From NCBI GenBank assembly GCA_018241725.1, contig JAFEDI010000046.1:62001-126000 (forward strand): 64,000 nucleotides of DNA, in the 5' to 3' direction. The notes beneath the pieces are model-generated. The model searched no databases. It was given only the letters and a program-made list of their open reading frames with translations, and was not told the origin of the DNA. Of this stretch, positions 18,700 through 28,366 are shown one piece after another; the stretch's first letter is position 1, and each line of letters starts with the position of its first letter. Made by a program: the position numbers and the translations under genes. This DNA comes from Pseudomonadota bacterium. Its GTDB lineage: Bacteria > Pseudomonadota > Gammaproteobacteria > Burkholderiales > Rhodocyclaceae.

Positions 18700-20162
18700 A
18701 GGCCCTGCACACCCTCGGCGTGGTCGGGCTCACCCTTGGTCTGGGCGCCTGCACCACGGTCGGCCCCGACTACCACCTGCCGGAAAAGGCCGCCATCAAC
18801 CTGCCGGCAGCACAAGGCGCCTTCGTCGGCAGCAGCAACGCCAGCGTCCGCAGCGAGCCGCTGCCCGCCAACTGGTGGAAGCTCTACGACGACGCCACGC
18901 TCAACGGCCTCATCGAGACCGCCTTCGCCGCCAACACCCAGCTGCGTGTAGCCTCGGCCAATCTGGCGCGGGCCCATGCCATCGTCGCCGAGGCCGAGTC
19001 GGCCAGCGAACCGGGGGCACGCCTCAGCGGCGCCGTCGCCCGTGAAAAAGTTGCCGGCCAGGCCTACCTGCTGAAGGAGAGCATTCCGCCGATGAACCTC
19101 GGCATCGGTGGCCTCGCCGCCTCCTATCAGCTCGACCTGTTCGGCCAGTTGCGGCGCCTCACCGAAGCGGCCGAAGCCGACGCCGAAGCCAGCCAGGCCG
19201 CCGTCGACCTGGTGCGCGTCAATATCGCGGCCGACGTGGCCCGCGCCTACGTCGAAGCCTGCTCGGCCGGCTACCAGAAACAAGTCACCGAACGCACCCT
19301 GCAGCAACAGGAAGACAATCTCGGCGTCGCCCGCAAGCTGGCCGACGCAGGGCGCGGCACAATTACCGACGTGACCCGCGCCAGGGCCCAGGTCGAACAG
19401 ATCCGCGCCTCGCTGCCGGTTTACGAGGCCCGCCGCAGCACCGCTCTATACACACTGGCCGTACTCACCGGCCGGCCGCCGGCGGAGTTTCCGAAGGCCG
19501 TCGCAAGCTGCACGCAGCTTCCCAAGCTGAACGCGCCGATCCCGGTCGGCGACGGCACCGCACTGCTCAAGCGCCGCCCCGACATCCGCCAGGCCGAACG
19601 GGCGCTGGCTGGCGCGACGGCGCGCATCGGCGTGGCGACGGCGGCCCTCTACCCCACGGTATCCATCGGCCTGAGCGCGGGTCTCACCGGCCTTCTCCGC
19701 GACCTTGGCCAGCCCGATACCCAACGCTGGGGCATTGGTCCGCTGATCAGCTGGACGATTCCCGGCGGCCTCGAATACGCCCGCATCGAGATCGCCAAGG
19801 CCGGCGCCGAAGCCGCCCTGGCCCACTTCGACGGTGCAGTGCTCGGCGCGCTGCGCGACACGGAAACAGCCCTGGCGGTCTACGCCCGCGAGCTCGACCG
19901 CAATGCCGCGCTGCGCACTGCCCGCAAGGACGCCGCCGAGGCAGCGCGCCAGGTGGAAACCCTGTACCGCGGCGGACGCGCACCCTATATCAACGATCTG
20001 GACGCGCGGCGCAACCTCACCAGCGCCGATGCTGCCCTCGCCGTGTCAGACAGTCAGCTGGCCCTGGACCAGGTCAACCTGTTCCTGGCTCTCGGCGGCG
20101 GCTGGGAGCAGGCATCAAACGACAAGCAAGACCATCCCCCGAAGACCGCCGGGCATTACTGA
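18696..20162 (+). CDS. NodT/OprM-type outer-membrane efflux lipoprotein
   Basis: 488 aa. The lipoprotein signal ends with lipobox LGAC (Cys19), followed by TTVGPDYHLPE. Two OEP repeats form the channel: NWWKLYDDATLNGLIETAF at the start of the first, and typical RRPDIRQAERALAGATARIGVA at the start of the second. It is the trimeric TolC-like exit duct of the tripartite pump. The start overlaps the HlyD stop (ATGA); the operon ends at the terminator at 20181. Confidence 0.94.
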   Translation: MKALHTLGVVGLTLGLGACTTVGPDYHLPEKAAINLPAAQGAFVGSSNASVRSEPLPANWWKLYDDATLNGLIETAFAANTQLRVASANLARAHAIVAEAESASEPGARLSGAVAREKVAGQAYLLKESIPPMNLGIGGLAASYQLDLFGQLRRLTEAAEADAEASQAAVDLVRVNIAADVARAYVEACSAGYQKQVTERTLQQQEDNLGVARKLADAGRGTITDVTRARAQVEQIRASLPVYEARRSTALYTLAVLTGRPPAEFPKAVASCTQLPKLNAPIPVGDGTALLKRRPDIRQAERALAGATARIGVATAALYPTVSIGLSAGLTGLLRDLGQPDTQRWGIGPLISWTIPGGLEYARIEIAKAGAEAALAHFDGAVLGALRDTETALAVYARELDRNAALRTARKDAAEAARQVETLYRGGRAPYINDLDARRNLTSADAALAVSDSQLALDQVNLFLALGGGWEQASNDKQDHPPKTAGHY

Positions 20163-20180
20163 ACGACGGACGCCAGAAAT

Positions 20181-20208
20181 AAAAAACCAGCCCGAAGGCT
20201 GGTTTTTT
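20181..20208. terminator. Bidirectional terminator between efflux operon and cytochrome gene
   Basis: 12-bp stem AAAAAACCAGCC / GGCTGGTTTTTT (20181-20192 and 20197-20208), loop CGAA, with T runs readable on both strands. It serves convergent genes. Confidence 0.9.
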
Positions 20209-20230
20209 ATGCGGCGGCAAGGCCGGCGAC

Positions 20231-20545
20231 TTACTTCTGGCTGAGCACCCAGGACACGAGGGTCTTGGCTTCGGCCGGGGTGACCTGCGGGTTGGGGGGC
20301 ATCGGGACCTGGCCCCAGACGCCGGAGCCACCCTTCTGGACCTTCTCGACCAGCTTGGCCTCGGCGGTCTTGTCGCCCTTGTACTTGGCAGCCACGTCCT
20401 TGTAGGCGGGGCCGACAACCTTCTTGTCCACGGCATGGCAAGCCAGACAGTTCTTGGCCTTGGCCAGATCCAGACCGGCGTCGGCGAAGGCGGCGGAAGT
20501 GCCCATCAGACCGGCGATGGCGGCGACAGCAACGAGTTTCTTCAT
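20231..20545 (-). CDS. Class I c-type cytochrome (c551/c552-like)
   Basis: 104 aa. Sec signal peptide to about A21 (LMGTSAAFA). Heme attachment CLACH at 33-37; the probable axial Met is M82 in VPMPPNP. Size and the GxxGQVPMPPNP segment match the small periplasmic c551 that donates electrons to nitrite reductase or terminal oxidases. The bc1 complex that could reduce it is encoded at 33935-36576. It is alone on its transcript or follows the DUF255 gene by 44 bp. Confidence 0.93.
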   Translation of the reverse strand: MKKLVAVAAIAGLMGTSAAFADAGLDLAKAKNCLACHAVDKKVVGPAYKDVAAKYKGDKTAEAKLVEKVQKGGSGVWGQVPMPPNPQVTPAEAKTLVSWVLSQK

Positions 20546-20589
20546 TGTGATCCTCTCGAGTTGTGTGGCAGAAAAAAGCTGCGCGGAGT

Positions 20590-22650
20590 CTACGCCCCGC
20601 CTTCGGGTTTGCCAATTGCCGCGAGTGCGGCATCAAGCGCCGACCAGACAGCAAACGGTGGCAGACAAGTAACGCCCGAGCACAACCAGGCGTTGACGGC
20701 CTCACCAGCCGGCTTGTCAAGCACCGGCGGCAGATCGGGCACGCCCGGCGGCAACCCCACGCACAGCAGGCCGGGTCGATAGCTTTCCATCACCCGGCGC
20801 AACCACTCGGGCAAAGCCGTAGGAGCCCCCCGCAAGACCAGCAAGGACGGCGGCTGCAGGTGTTCGGCCAACGCGACGCCCAGGCTCGCAAACCCCATCG
20901 GACTGCCCGCCATCGCGGCATGGAAGGCCTGCAGCGTGCGCTCGGCGGCCGCCAGGTAACGCGTCTCTCCGGTCAGGTGACCGAGCCGCCCGAAGACCTG
21001 CGCAGCAATGCCGTTGCCAGACGGCATCGCGTTGTCGTGGCCGCTTTTCGGGCGGTGGATCAGCGCTTCATGATCGTGGCGGGTGAAGAAGAAGCCGCCA
21101 CCCGCCCGGTCCTCGAAGGCGTCCAGCAGCCCGTCGGCCAGGTCTTCGGCGAATTCCAGATCCTCCGGCCGGTAGGCCGCCTGCAGGCTCTCGATCAACG
21201 CGGCGATCAACAGCGCGTGATCATCCAGATAGGCATTCAGATGGGCCCGCCCGTCCTTGTAAGTTGCCAGCAGGCGACCATCCTGCCAGAGGGTCTGACG
21301 GATGAAATCGATGGCCTGGGTCGCCGCTGCCAGCCAGTCTTTACGGCCGAAGATGCGGGCCGCGTGGGCCAGGCCGTGGATCATCAACGCGTTCCAGCTG
21401 ACCAGCAGCTTGTCGTCGCGGCCGGGGCGCACGCGGCCCTCCCGGCGGGCGAACAGCTTGGCCCGCGCCCGCTCCAGCACGGCCTCCGCGTCGGCGAGCG
21501 TCATGCCGAGCTTGTCGGCCACGCCGGTCAGCGGTTTCGCCACGTAGAAGTGCCAGTGCTTCTCCTCGAAATTGGGCGGCCGCGCTACGCCATAGTGCTG
21601 GGACAGCACGCGGAACTCCAGATCGTCGAGGCATTCGCGCACTTCGGCCTTGTCCCATACGTAGAACTTGCCCTCCTCGTGTTCCGAGTCGGCGTCCAGC
21701 GAGGACGCGAAACCACCCTCCGGCAAACGCATCTCACGCAACACCCATTCGGCCATGCGCTCGGCAACCTGGGCGAACAGCGGCTCGCCGGTGAGCGCCC
21801 AGGCATCGGCATACAGCGCGAGCAAGGGCCCGTTGTCGTAGAGCATCTTCTCGAAGTGGGGAATATTCCACCAGCCATCCACGCTGTAGCGGGCGAAGCC
21901 GCCGCCCAGCTGGTCGAAGATGCCGCCTTCGGCCATGCCGCGCAGGGTTTTCAGCGCCATGTCGCGGGCCGCCACGTCGCCTGTCACGGCAAAGCGGCGC
22001 AGCAGGAAATCCAGGTCGGCCGGGTGCGGAAACTTGGGCGAACCGCCAAAGCCGCCATGTTCCTCGTCGAAGGTGGACGCCAGCCCCTCCTGCAGCGCAC
22101 GCAGGGGCGCGCTGCTGAAATCCGACGGATGGGTGCTGCCGGTCGTCTCGCTGCGAACCAGAGCGGCGCGCAGGCCCCGGTTCTGTTCGTCGATGGTCTG
22201 ACGCTGGGTCGTGAAGGCTTCATGGACCCGCTGCAGCAGGTCCGGGAAACCCGGCAGGTTGTAGCGCGGCTCCTTGGGGAAATAGGTGCCGCTGAAGAAG
22301 GGGCTGCCGTCCGGCGTCAAAAACACGGTCAACGGCCATCCCCCGCCACGCCGCGCCAGCATCTGGTGGGCGGCCTGGTAAATCTGGTCAAGGTCGGGGC
22401 GCTCTTCCCGGTCCACCTTGATATTGACGAACAGGCGGTTCATCACCGCCGCCACCTCGGGATCCTCGAAGGACTCGTGGGCCATCACATGGCACCAGTG
22501 GCAGGCCGAGTAGCCGATGGACAGCAGGATCGGCCGGTCTTCCCGGCGGGCCAGGTCGAGGGCTTCCTGGCTCCACGGCCACCAGTCCACCGGATTGTCG
22601 GCGTGCTGCTGAAGATAGGGTGAGGTTTCGTACTGCAGTCGGTTGGGCAT
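20590..22650 (-). CDS. DUF255 thioredoxin-fold protein (YyaL/spermatogenesis-associated 20 type)
   Basis: 686 aa from the ATG at 22650 ([20 protein letters not shown], the family's standard opening); a reading from 22695 is less likely. N-terminal thioredoxin-like domain with CHWC (SACHWCHVM), then [12 protein letters not shown] and a long (alpha/alpha)6-barrel-like region resembling N-acylglucosamine epimerase/cellobiose epimerase folds ([20 protein letters not shown]). Biochemical function of the family is not established. It is upstream of the cytochrome c551 gene on the same strand. Confidence 0.9.
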   Translation of the reverse strand: MPNRLQYETSPYLQQHADNPVDWWPWSQEALDLARREDRPILLSIGYSACHWCHVMAHESFEDPEVAAVMNRLFVNIKVDREERPDLDQIYQAAHQMLARRGGGWPLTVFLTPDGSPFFSGTYFPKEPRYNLPGFPDLLQRVHEAFTTQRQTIDEQNRGLRAALVRSETTGSTHPSDFSSAPLRALQEGLASTFDEEHGGFGGSPKFPHPADLDFLLRRFAVTGDVAARDMALKTLRGMAEGGIFDQLGGGFARYSVDGWWNIPHFEKMLYDNGPLLALYADAWALTGEPLFAQVAERMAEWVLREMRLPEGGFASSLDADSEHEEGKFYVWDKAEVRECLDDLEFRVLSQHYGVARPPNFEEKHWHFYVAKPLTGVADKLGMTLADAEAVLERARAKLFARREGRVRPGRDDKLLVSWNALMIHGLAHAARIFGRKDWLAAATQAIDFIRQTLWQDGRLLATYKDGRAHLNAYLDDHALLIAALIESLQAAYRPEDLEFAEDLADGLLDAFEDRAGGGFFFTRHDHEALIHRPKSGHDNAMPSGNGIAAQVFGRLGHLTGETRYLAAAERTLQAFHAAMAGSPMGFASLGVALAEHLQPPSLLVLRGAPTALPEWLRRVMESYRPGLLCVGLPPGVPDLPPVLDKPAGEAVNAWLCSGVTCLPPFAVWSALDAALAAIGKPEGGA

Positions 22651-22807
22651 GGGGGCTCCCGCGGGGTTTTGTCGGCTTTGTAGGGCGTCGTGCATTGGAG
22701 CCCCGGTCCAAGCAAAAGTTGTGCAGCATCAAGGAGACATCGGGCAGCCCCAAGTTTCCGCGTCCCCCGCGGGGGGCGGGCCGGGCGCAGTCCGGCCCTG
22801 GGGGCGC

Positions 22808-24547
22808 TCAAAAAGCGATCGCCACCGCAAACTGCAGGCGTACCCGATGGTCCCGCTGGCCGTAGGCGAGATCCAGCGCGATGGGGCCCGCCGGGCTCTT
22901 CCAGCGTGGGCCGAAACCGTAGCCGAAGTTCATCTTGAACAGTTTGCGTTCGTCGTTGGCATTGCCGGCATCGACGAAGGTCGCCACCCCCCAGTCGCCG
23001 GAATACCAATGCACGTACTCGGCGCTGGTCACCGCCAGGTAGCGCCCGCCGACCGTTGCAGTGCCGTCGCGCACGCCCAGGCTCTGGTAGGCGTAGCCGC
23101 GTACGCTCTGGGCGCCGCCGGTACGGAACAGGAAGTCCTGCGGTACACCGTCACGGGACGGGGCCACCGTAACACCGCCCTCCGCCCGCAGGATCAGCAC
23201 GTCGCGCTTGGCGACCGGCACGAAGAGCTGGTAACGCCCATAAAAGCGCGCGAAGTTGCGGTCGGACAGCAGCACCTGGGCGGCGCCGCCGACCTGCAGG
23301 TTGAGCACTTGGCCATCCCGCGGATCGAGAATGTTGTCCACCGCCCGACGGGTCCACGACCAGTTGGCGGCCAGGGCCTTCCGGCTGGACGGCAGGCTGC
23401 CGTCTGGGGTCAGGGTTTCGTGCTGGAAATTGAGGGACAGGCGGTTCTCGATGTTGCCGCGCGGAATGGTGCGCACCACGCCGATGGACTGGCGCTGGGT
23501 CTGCAGCCCGGAGATGTCGGTGTGCTCCACCAGCGCACCGACGCTGTCCAGATAGCCCGTCGGGGACGGCGGCAGGAACACATCCGCGTAGCCGAGCTGG
23601 CGGCGCTGTTCGAGGCGGATGCCGCTGACCAGGTTGTAGGCGCGGTCGAAGAAATGAGCATCCCGATAGGTGGTCTCGACCCGGTAGCCGGTGTTGCTAC
23701 TGGCACCGACACCGAAACCCAGACGGCGCGGCAAGGCCTCGGTGAGCTGAACACGCACCGGCACCGCCTCCGGCGTGGCCGACTCGCGGTCCACATCCAC
23801 CACCACCGAGGCGAAATACGGCGTGTTCTGCAGCGCGGTCTGGAAGCGCAGCAGACGGTCAAGACTGTAAGGCTCGCCCTCCTTCGGCGGCTGGTAGCGT
23901 TCGATCAACGACGGGTCGTAGCTGCTCAGCCCGGTGATGTCGATCCGGCCGAAGCGGAAGACGGGCCCGGAATCCACATCGATAGTCAGCGTCGCGGTGG
24001 CCGTCTCCGGGTCGATCAGCGCATGGCTGGCGGTCATGCTCGCCGCAGCGTAATCGTGGGCACCCAGCGCGTCCATCAGTTGCTGCTTGGCCGTGTCCCA
24101 GTCGGCCTGCCGGAAGGGGCGGCCGACGGGCAGGCCCCAGGCCGCCTTCAAGGCCTCGATCCGTGCCGGGCGCTCGCCTTCGGCGCGGCTCACATCGCCG
24201 CTGAAATGCAGGTTCACCTGGCTGATCACGGTCCGACGCCCAGGCGTCACGACGATGCGGAAGACCTCGCCCGCCTCGACGCTCTCGATGGACGGGGAGA
24301 AATAACCCTCGGTTGCCAGGATCTCGCCAATTTCCTTGCGCGCGCGCCGCAGGATGGCGACCCACCCGCCCTCGTCCAGTCCGCCTTCCGGCCGCTGGTC
24401 AAGGAAGTCTGCATGCCTTTCGAGCAGGGGCCGCAAGTCATCCGGTGCGACCAGCTCGACACGGACGTCGGCAGCCTGCACCCAGGCCGCCGCCCCCAGG
24501 GCGAGGCAGGTGAAGAACAGACGAAGGGCGGATGGACGGCGCAGCAC
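22808..24547 (-). CDS. tamA: TamA-like Omp85-family outer-membrane protein
   Basis: 579 aa. Signal peptide (LFFTCLALGAAAWVQA). Three POTRA-like domains follow to about 245 (VRVELVAPDDLRPLLERH, then FRIVVTPGRRTVISQVNLHF, then FRFGRIDITG). The C-terminal half is a 16-strand barrel containing the Omp85 motif VRGYAYQSLG and ending VRLQFAVAIAF. In E. coli TamA works with inner-membrane-anchored TamB in outer-membrane insertion and phospholipid traffic. Here no tamB is next to it: downstream, after 157 bp, is the DUF255 gene. TamA rather than BamA is favoured by length and POTRA count. Confidence 0.85.
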   Translation of the reverse strand: MLRRPSALRLFFTCLALGAAAWVQAADVRVELVAPDDLRPLLERHADFLDQRPEGGLDEGGWVAILRRARKEIGEILATEGYFSPSIESVEAGEVFRIVVTPGRRTVISQVNLHFSGDVSRAEGERPARIEALKAAWGLPVGRPFRQADWDTAKQQLMDALGAHDYAAASMTASHALIDPETATATLTIDVDSGPVFRFGRIDITGLSSYDPSLIERYQPPKEGEPYSLDRLLRFQTALQNTPYFASVVVDVDRESATPEAVPVRVQLTEALPRRLGFGVGASSNTGYRVETTYRDAHFFDRAYNLVSGIRLEQRRQLGYADVFLPPSPTGYLDSVGALVEHTDISGLQTQRQSIGVVRTIPRGNIENRLSLNFQHETLTPDGSLPSSRKALAANWSWTRRAVDNILDPRDGQVLNLQVGGAAQVLLSDRNFARFYGRYQLFVPVAKRDVLILRAEGGVTVAPSRDGVPQDFLFRTGGAQSVRGYAYQSLGVRDGTATVGGRYLAVTSAEYVHWYSGDWGVATFVDAGNANDERKLFKMNFGYGFGPRWKSPAGPIALDLAYGQRDHRVRLQFAVAIAF

Positions 24548-24603
24548 GGGCGGATTCTAGCAGCCCCTATTCTCCATCCGCGTGCCAAAGACCGTGCCGT
24601 GCG

Positions 24604-27600
24604 CTACCCGTCCCTCAGGCGCAGCAAGCCGGTGTTGCCCCCCGTCGCAGAGGTGTTCACTGTGACGCAGCGCTCATGGACCAGACGTTCCAGCGCATAG
24701 TCGGGCGCAGGAACGAGGAAGGGCAAGATCGCACCGTCCCTCTCCGCGAATGCTCTCCGCCAGCGGGCCGTGTCCTCCGGCGGCAGGTCCGCCAGCACGG
24801 CGACCCACATGCAGGTGAGCACGTCCGCGCACGGCTCGACCCAGCAGCGGAGCGCCTCCGGCAGCGACGACAACCAGGCTGCCGCGGCCTCGTCCTCCGC
24901 CGGCAACAGCAGGCGGCAGTCGGTGGCCAGCGCAGCAGCGAGCTGGTGCAGCCACGCTACGGGATGATCTGCCAGTCCCAGGACGGCGCCACGGGAACGG
25001 AAATGGAGAGTATTGCGCTCCCCCGTCGGACCAGGCAGGGGGAGACTCACGCCAGCCAGCGACGCCTGACGATAGGCGGCGATCCGGTCGCGCAATCCGG
25101 CCTTGATCGACTCGTCGGGTAGGGACAGCACCGGCCCCGCCAGCCAGCTCTCCAGCACATCGAGCCCAGCCCTTGCCGGACGCGCCAGATCCGGCAAGGG
25201 CTGCGGCGCGCCATGCACCAGGCGGCGCAGGCTCAGGGGCCCACCGGCCTTCGGCCCGGTGCCCGACAGGCCCTCTCCGCCGAAGGGCTGCACGCCGACC
25301 ACCGCGCCGATCATGTTGCGGTTCACATACACATTGCCGACCGGCATGCGCCGGACAATTCGCTCGACAAAGGCATCCACCCGCGATTGGATACCCAGCG
25401 TCAGTCCGTAGCCGCTCGCCGCCAGCCTATCGAGCAAGGCATCCAGTTCCCCCGCCGCATACCGCACCACGTGCAGCACGGGGCCGAAGACCTCCCGCGT
25501 CAGCTCGTCCGCCGTATTCAGTTCAATTACAGTCGGCACCACGAAGTACCCTTTCAGGCAGCCATCCGGCAGACTGCGGGTCAGCACCCGGTAGCGGTTG
25601 GCACGCATGGCGTCCACGTAGGCGTCGATCTTCACGCGGGCGTCGGCATCGATCAACGGTCCCACATCGGTGGCGAAGTCGTCGGGGCGGCCAACGCTCA
25701 GCTCGGCCATCGCCCCGTCGAGCAGGTCGAACACACGCTCGGCGATGTCTTCCTGCAGGCACAGCAGGCGCAGCGCTGAGCAGCGCTGGCCGGCGGAGTC
25801 GAAGGCGGAACCGAGCACGTCGGCAACGACCTGCTCAGGCAAGGCCGTCGAATCGACGATCATCGCGTTGAGGCCGCCGGTCTCGGCGATCAGCGGCACA
25901 TCACCCCGGACTGCCAGCACCCGATGGATGGCCGCAGCGACCGCCGTCGAACCGGTGAACATCACGCCGCAGACACGCGGGTCGGCCACCAAGCGCGCAC
26001 CGACGGTTTCGCCCGGCCCGGGCAGGCATTGCAGCATCGGGCGCGGCACGCCGGCTTCGTGCAGCAGCGCCACCGCCCGGTCGGCGATGAGGGACGTCTG
26101 TTCAGCAGGCTTGGCCAGTACCGGGTTACCGGCAGCCAGCGCGGCGGCAATCTGCCCGACGAAGATCGCCAGCGGAAAATTCCATGGACTGATCGCCACC
26201 ACCGGCCCCAAGGGACGGCTGCCAGCCAGATCGCCGGCACGCAGGCGACTGGCGTAATAGCGGCAGAAGTCCGCCGCCTCGCGGACCTCACCTTGGGCGG
26301 CGGCGAAGGTCTTGCCGGCCTCCCGCACGATCAGCGCCACAAGCGCGTGACTGCGCGCTTCGAGCGCCAAAGCCACTCGCTCCAGGCACAGGGCGCGCTG
26401 CTCCGGCGCGTCGACGGCCCAGCCCGACGCGTGTGCGGCTGCCGTCTGCAACGCCGCCTCCACGTCAGCCATGCCGGCCCAGCGCACCATGCCGACCACT
26501 TCATCGAGCTGCGCCGGGTTGTGAATCACCTGTACCTCCGCCGTCTCCCCCTCTCCCGACGCAATGCGCGGCCCTGCATGCGGAGTTTCTTCCCGGCTGC
26601 GCTCGAGAGCGTTGAGGAAGGCCCGACGCACTCCAGCTGCAGCCAGATCGAAGCCCCGGCTGTTGTGCCGATCCACATAAAGGTCGGCGGGCAGCGGGAT
26701 CTGCGGATGAGGGGTGCCGCCACTGGCCAGCACGCTGCGCGACGGGTCGGCCACCAGTTCCGCCAAAGGCACAGACTCGTCCACGACCCGATTCACGAAA
26801 CTGCTGTTGGCGCCGTTTTCGAGCAGACGGCGCACCAGATAAGCCAGCAAGGTGGCATGGCTGCCCACTGGCGCATAAATGCGCACTGGACGACGCAGCA
26901 CCGGATCTTCGGTCTGGGCAAGTTGTTCGAACAGGGTCTCGCCCATGCCGTGCAGGCACTGGAACTCATAATCGCCGAGGCGGAAGGCTCCCCCCATTTC
27001 GAGCACTGCGGCAACCGTATGGGCGTTGTGGGTCGCGAACAGCGGGAATAGCGCATCCGGCGCCGCCAGCAGCGCACGGGCACAGGCCAGGTAGGCCAGG
27101 TCGGTATGGGCCTTGCGTGTATACACCGGGTAGTCGCTCAGGCCGTCCTGCTGGGCCCGCTTGATCTCGGCGTCCCAATAGGCGCCCTTCACCAGACGCA
27201 CCATCAGGCGCCAGTGCTTGCTGCGCGCCAACGCCACCAGCCAGTCGATGACGGCCGGAGCGCGCCTGTGATAGGCCTGCACGACAAAGCCCAACCCCTG
27301 CCAGCCGGCCAACGCAGGGTCGGCAACGAGCGCAGCCAGGACATCGAGGGACAGTTCGAGACGGTCGGACTCCTCCGCATCGATGGTCAGGCCGATGTCC
27401 TGGGCTTTGGCCAGCAGGCACAACTGACGCACCCGAGGTACCAGCTCGCTCATCACGCGGCGGTGCTGGGCCCAGCTGTAGCGGGGATGCAGGGCCGACA
27501 GCTTGATCGAAATTCCGTTGCGCTGCGACACGCCGTGCCAGCGGCCTTGCTCACCCACCGCGTGGATGGCCTGGGCGTAAGCGGTGGCATAGCGGGCCGC

Positions 27601-28263
27601 GTCGTCAGCGGTGACGGCCGCTTCGCCGAGCATGTCGAAGGAATACAGATAACTCGCGGCCGCGCCGCTGGTGGTACGCGTCAGGGCATCCTGGATGGTC
27701 TCCCCGACGACGAACTGCTGACCAACCAGGCGCATCGCCCGCTCCATCGCCTCGCGGAGCAAGGCCCCGCCGCTCCGTTGCAACAAGCCGAGCAAGGCAC
27801 CGGGCATACGCCGCTCGTCATCGGGCGTCAGCAGGCGGCCAGTCAGCGCGAGGCTCCAGGCCGCCGCGTTCACGAACAAGGAAGGACTGTGCCCGAGATG
27901 CCCCCACCAGTCCCGGTGGCACAACTTGTCGCGGATCAGTGCGTCGCGCCCGGCCGCATCGGGAATGCGCAGCAGCGACTCGGCGAGACACATCAACGCC
28001 ACCCCTTCGCTACTGTCGAGGGAGAACTCGTTCATCAGCGCATCGACGCCGGTGGCCCGGCAGCGCGTGCTGCGTACGTTTGCGGCGAGGGATTCGGCGA
28101 GCGCCGAGATGCGCGCGGCCTGTGCTTGGGTAAAGCGGGCGCCGTCGATCAGCGGCGCCAGCGCTTCCGCCTCGGGTCGTCGGGCGGCCTCTTCGATGCG
28201 CCGGCGCAAAGCGGCCAGGTCTGCATCGGAAGACAGGCATGAGGGGTCGAACGGCGCGGTCAT
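24604..28263 (-). CDS. putA: Bifunctional proline dehydrogenase / P5C dehydrogenase PutA
   Basis: 1219 aa. PRODH barrel (about 190-480) with YSFDMLGEAA, VRLVKGAYWDAEIKRAQ and the flavin-site ATHNAHTV. The aldehyde dehydrogenase half (about 570-1040) has the NAD fold VAISPWNFPLAIFVG and catalytic Cys828 in SAGQRCSALR. A further about 150-residue C-terminal domain follows. It oxidises proline to glutamate with electrons passed to quinone and NAD. The N-terminus lacks the ribbon-helix-helix DNA-binding segment of E. coli PutA, so this form is probably not an autorepressor. The spacing to tamA downstream is 56 bp. Confidence 0.94.
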   Translation of the reverse strand: MTAPFDPSCLSSDADLAALRRRIEEAARRPEAEALAPLIDGARFTQAQAARISALAESLAANVRSTRCRATGVDALMNEFSLDSSEGVALMCLAESLLRIPDAAGRDALIRDKLCHRDWWGHLGHSPSLFVNAAAWSLALTGRLLTPDDERRMPGALLGLLQRSGGALLREAMERAMRLVGQQFVVGETIQDALTRTTSGAAASYLYSFDMLGEAAVTADDAARYATAYAQAIHAVGEQGRWHGVSQRNGISIKLSALHPRYSWAQHRRVMSELVPRVRQLCLLAKAQDIGLTIDAEESDRLELSLDVLAALVADPALAGWQGLGFVVQAYHRRAPAVIDWLVALARSKHWRLMVRLVKGAYWDAEIKRAQQDGLSDYPVYTRKAHTDLAYLACARALLAAPDALFPLFATHNAHTVAAVLEMGGAFRLGDYEFQCLHGMGETLFEQLAQTEDPVLRRPVRIYAPVGSHATLLAYLVRRLLENGANSSFVNRVVDESVPLAELVADPSRSVLASGGTPHPQIPLPADLYVDRHNSRGFDLAAAGVRRAFLNALERSREETPHAGPRIASGEGETAEVQVIHNPAQLDEVVGMVRWAGMADVEAALQTAAAHASGWAVDAPEQRALCLERVALALEARSHALVALIVREAGKTFAAAQGEVREAADFCRYYASRLRAGDLAGSRPLGPVVAISPWNFPLAIFVGQIAAALAAGNPVLAKPAEQTSLIADRAVALLHEAGVPRPMLQCLPGPGETVGARLVADPRVCGVMFTGSTAVAAAIHRVLAVRGDVPLIAETGGLNAMIVDSTALPEQVVADVLGSAFDSAGQRCSALRLLCLQEDIAERVFDLLDGAMAELSVGRPDDFATDVGPLIDADARVKIDAYVDAMRANRYRVLTRSLPDGCLKGYFVVPTVIELNTADELTREVFGPVLHVVRYAAGELDALLDRLAASGYGLTLGIQSRVDAFVERIVRRMPVGNVYVNRNMIGAVVGVQPFGGEGLSGTGPKAGGPLSLRRLVHGAPQPLPDLARPARAGLDVLESWLAGPVLSLPDESIKAGLRDRIAAYRQASLAGVSLPLPGPTGERNTLHFRSRGAVLGLADHPVAWLHQLAAALATDCRLLLPAEDEAAAAWLSSLPEALRCWVEPCADVLTCMWVAVLADLPPEDTARWRRAFAERDGAILPFLVPAPDYALERLVHERCVTVNTSATGGNTGLLRLRDG

Positions 28264-28323
28264 GTCATCACCAGGCGAAAGCTGCGTACGCCCGGTTCGA
28301 CCACAGCCGGAGAAAACGATTCA

Positions 28324-28347
28324 ACCGGACCCGCAGGCGGGCCCGGT
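28324..28347 (-). terminator. Possible terminator after fbp
   Basis: 11-bp GC-rich stem (28324-28334 and 28337-28347) with one G-U pair and a 2-nt apex on the minus strand, followed by a short T-rich stretch. Located between fbp and putA. Confidence 0.45.
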
Positions 28348-28366
28348 CTTCAAACAGGAAAGGCGA

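Noticed and set aside
22651-22807. GC-rich spacer between tamA and DUF255 as a possible regulatory RNA
   Set aside because: It contains short G/C runs that can pair, but no defined long stem, terminator or ORF.
20563-24700. Two plus-strand open frames of 686 and 685 aa over the DUF255 and tamA genes
   Set aside because: Both mirror well-supported minus-strand genes and show no domain features.
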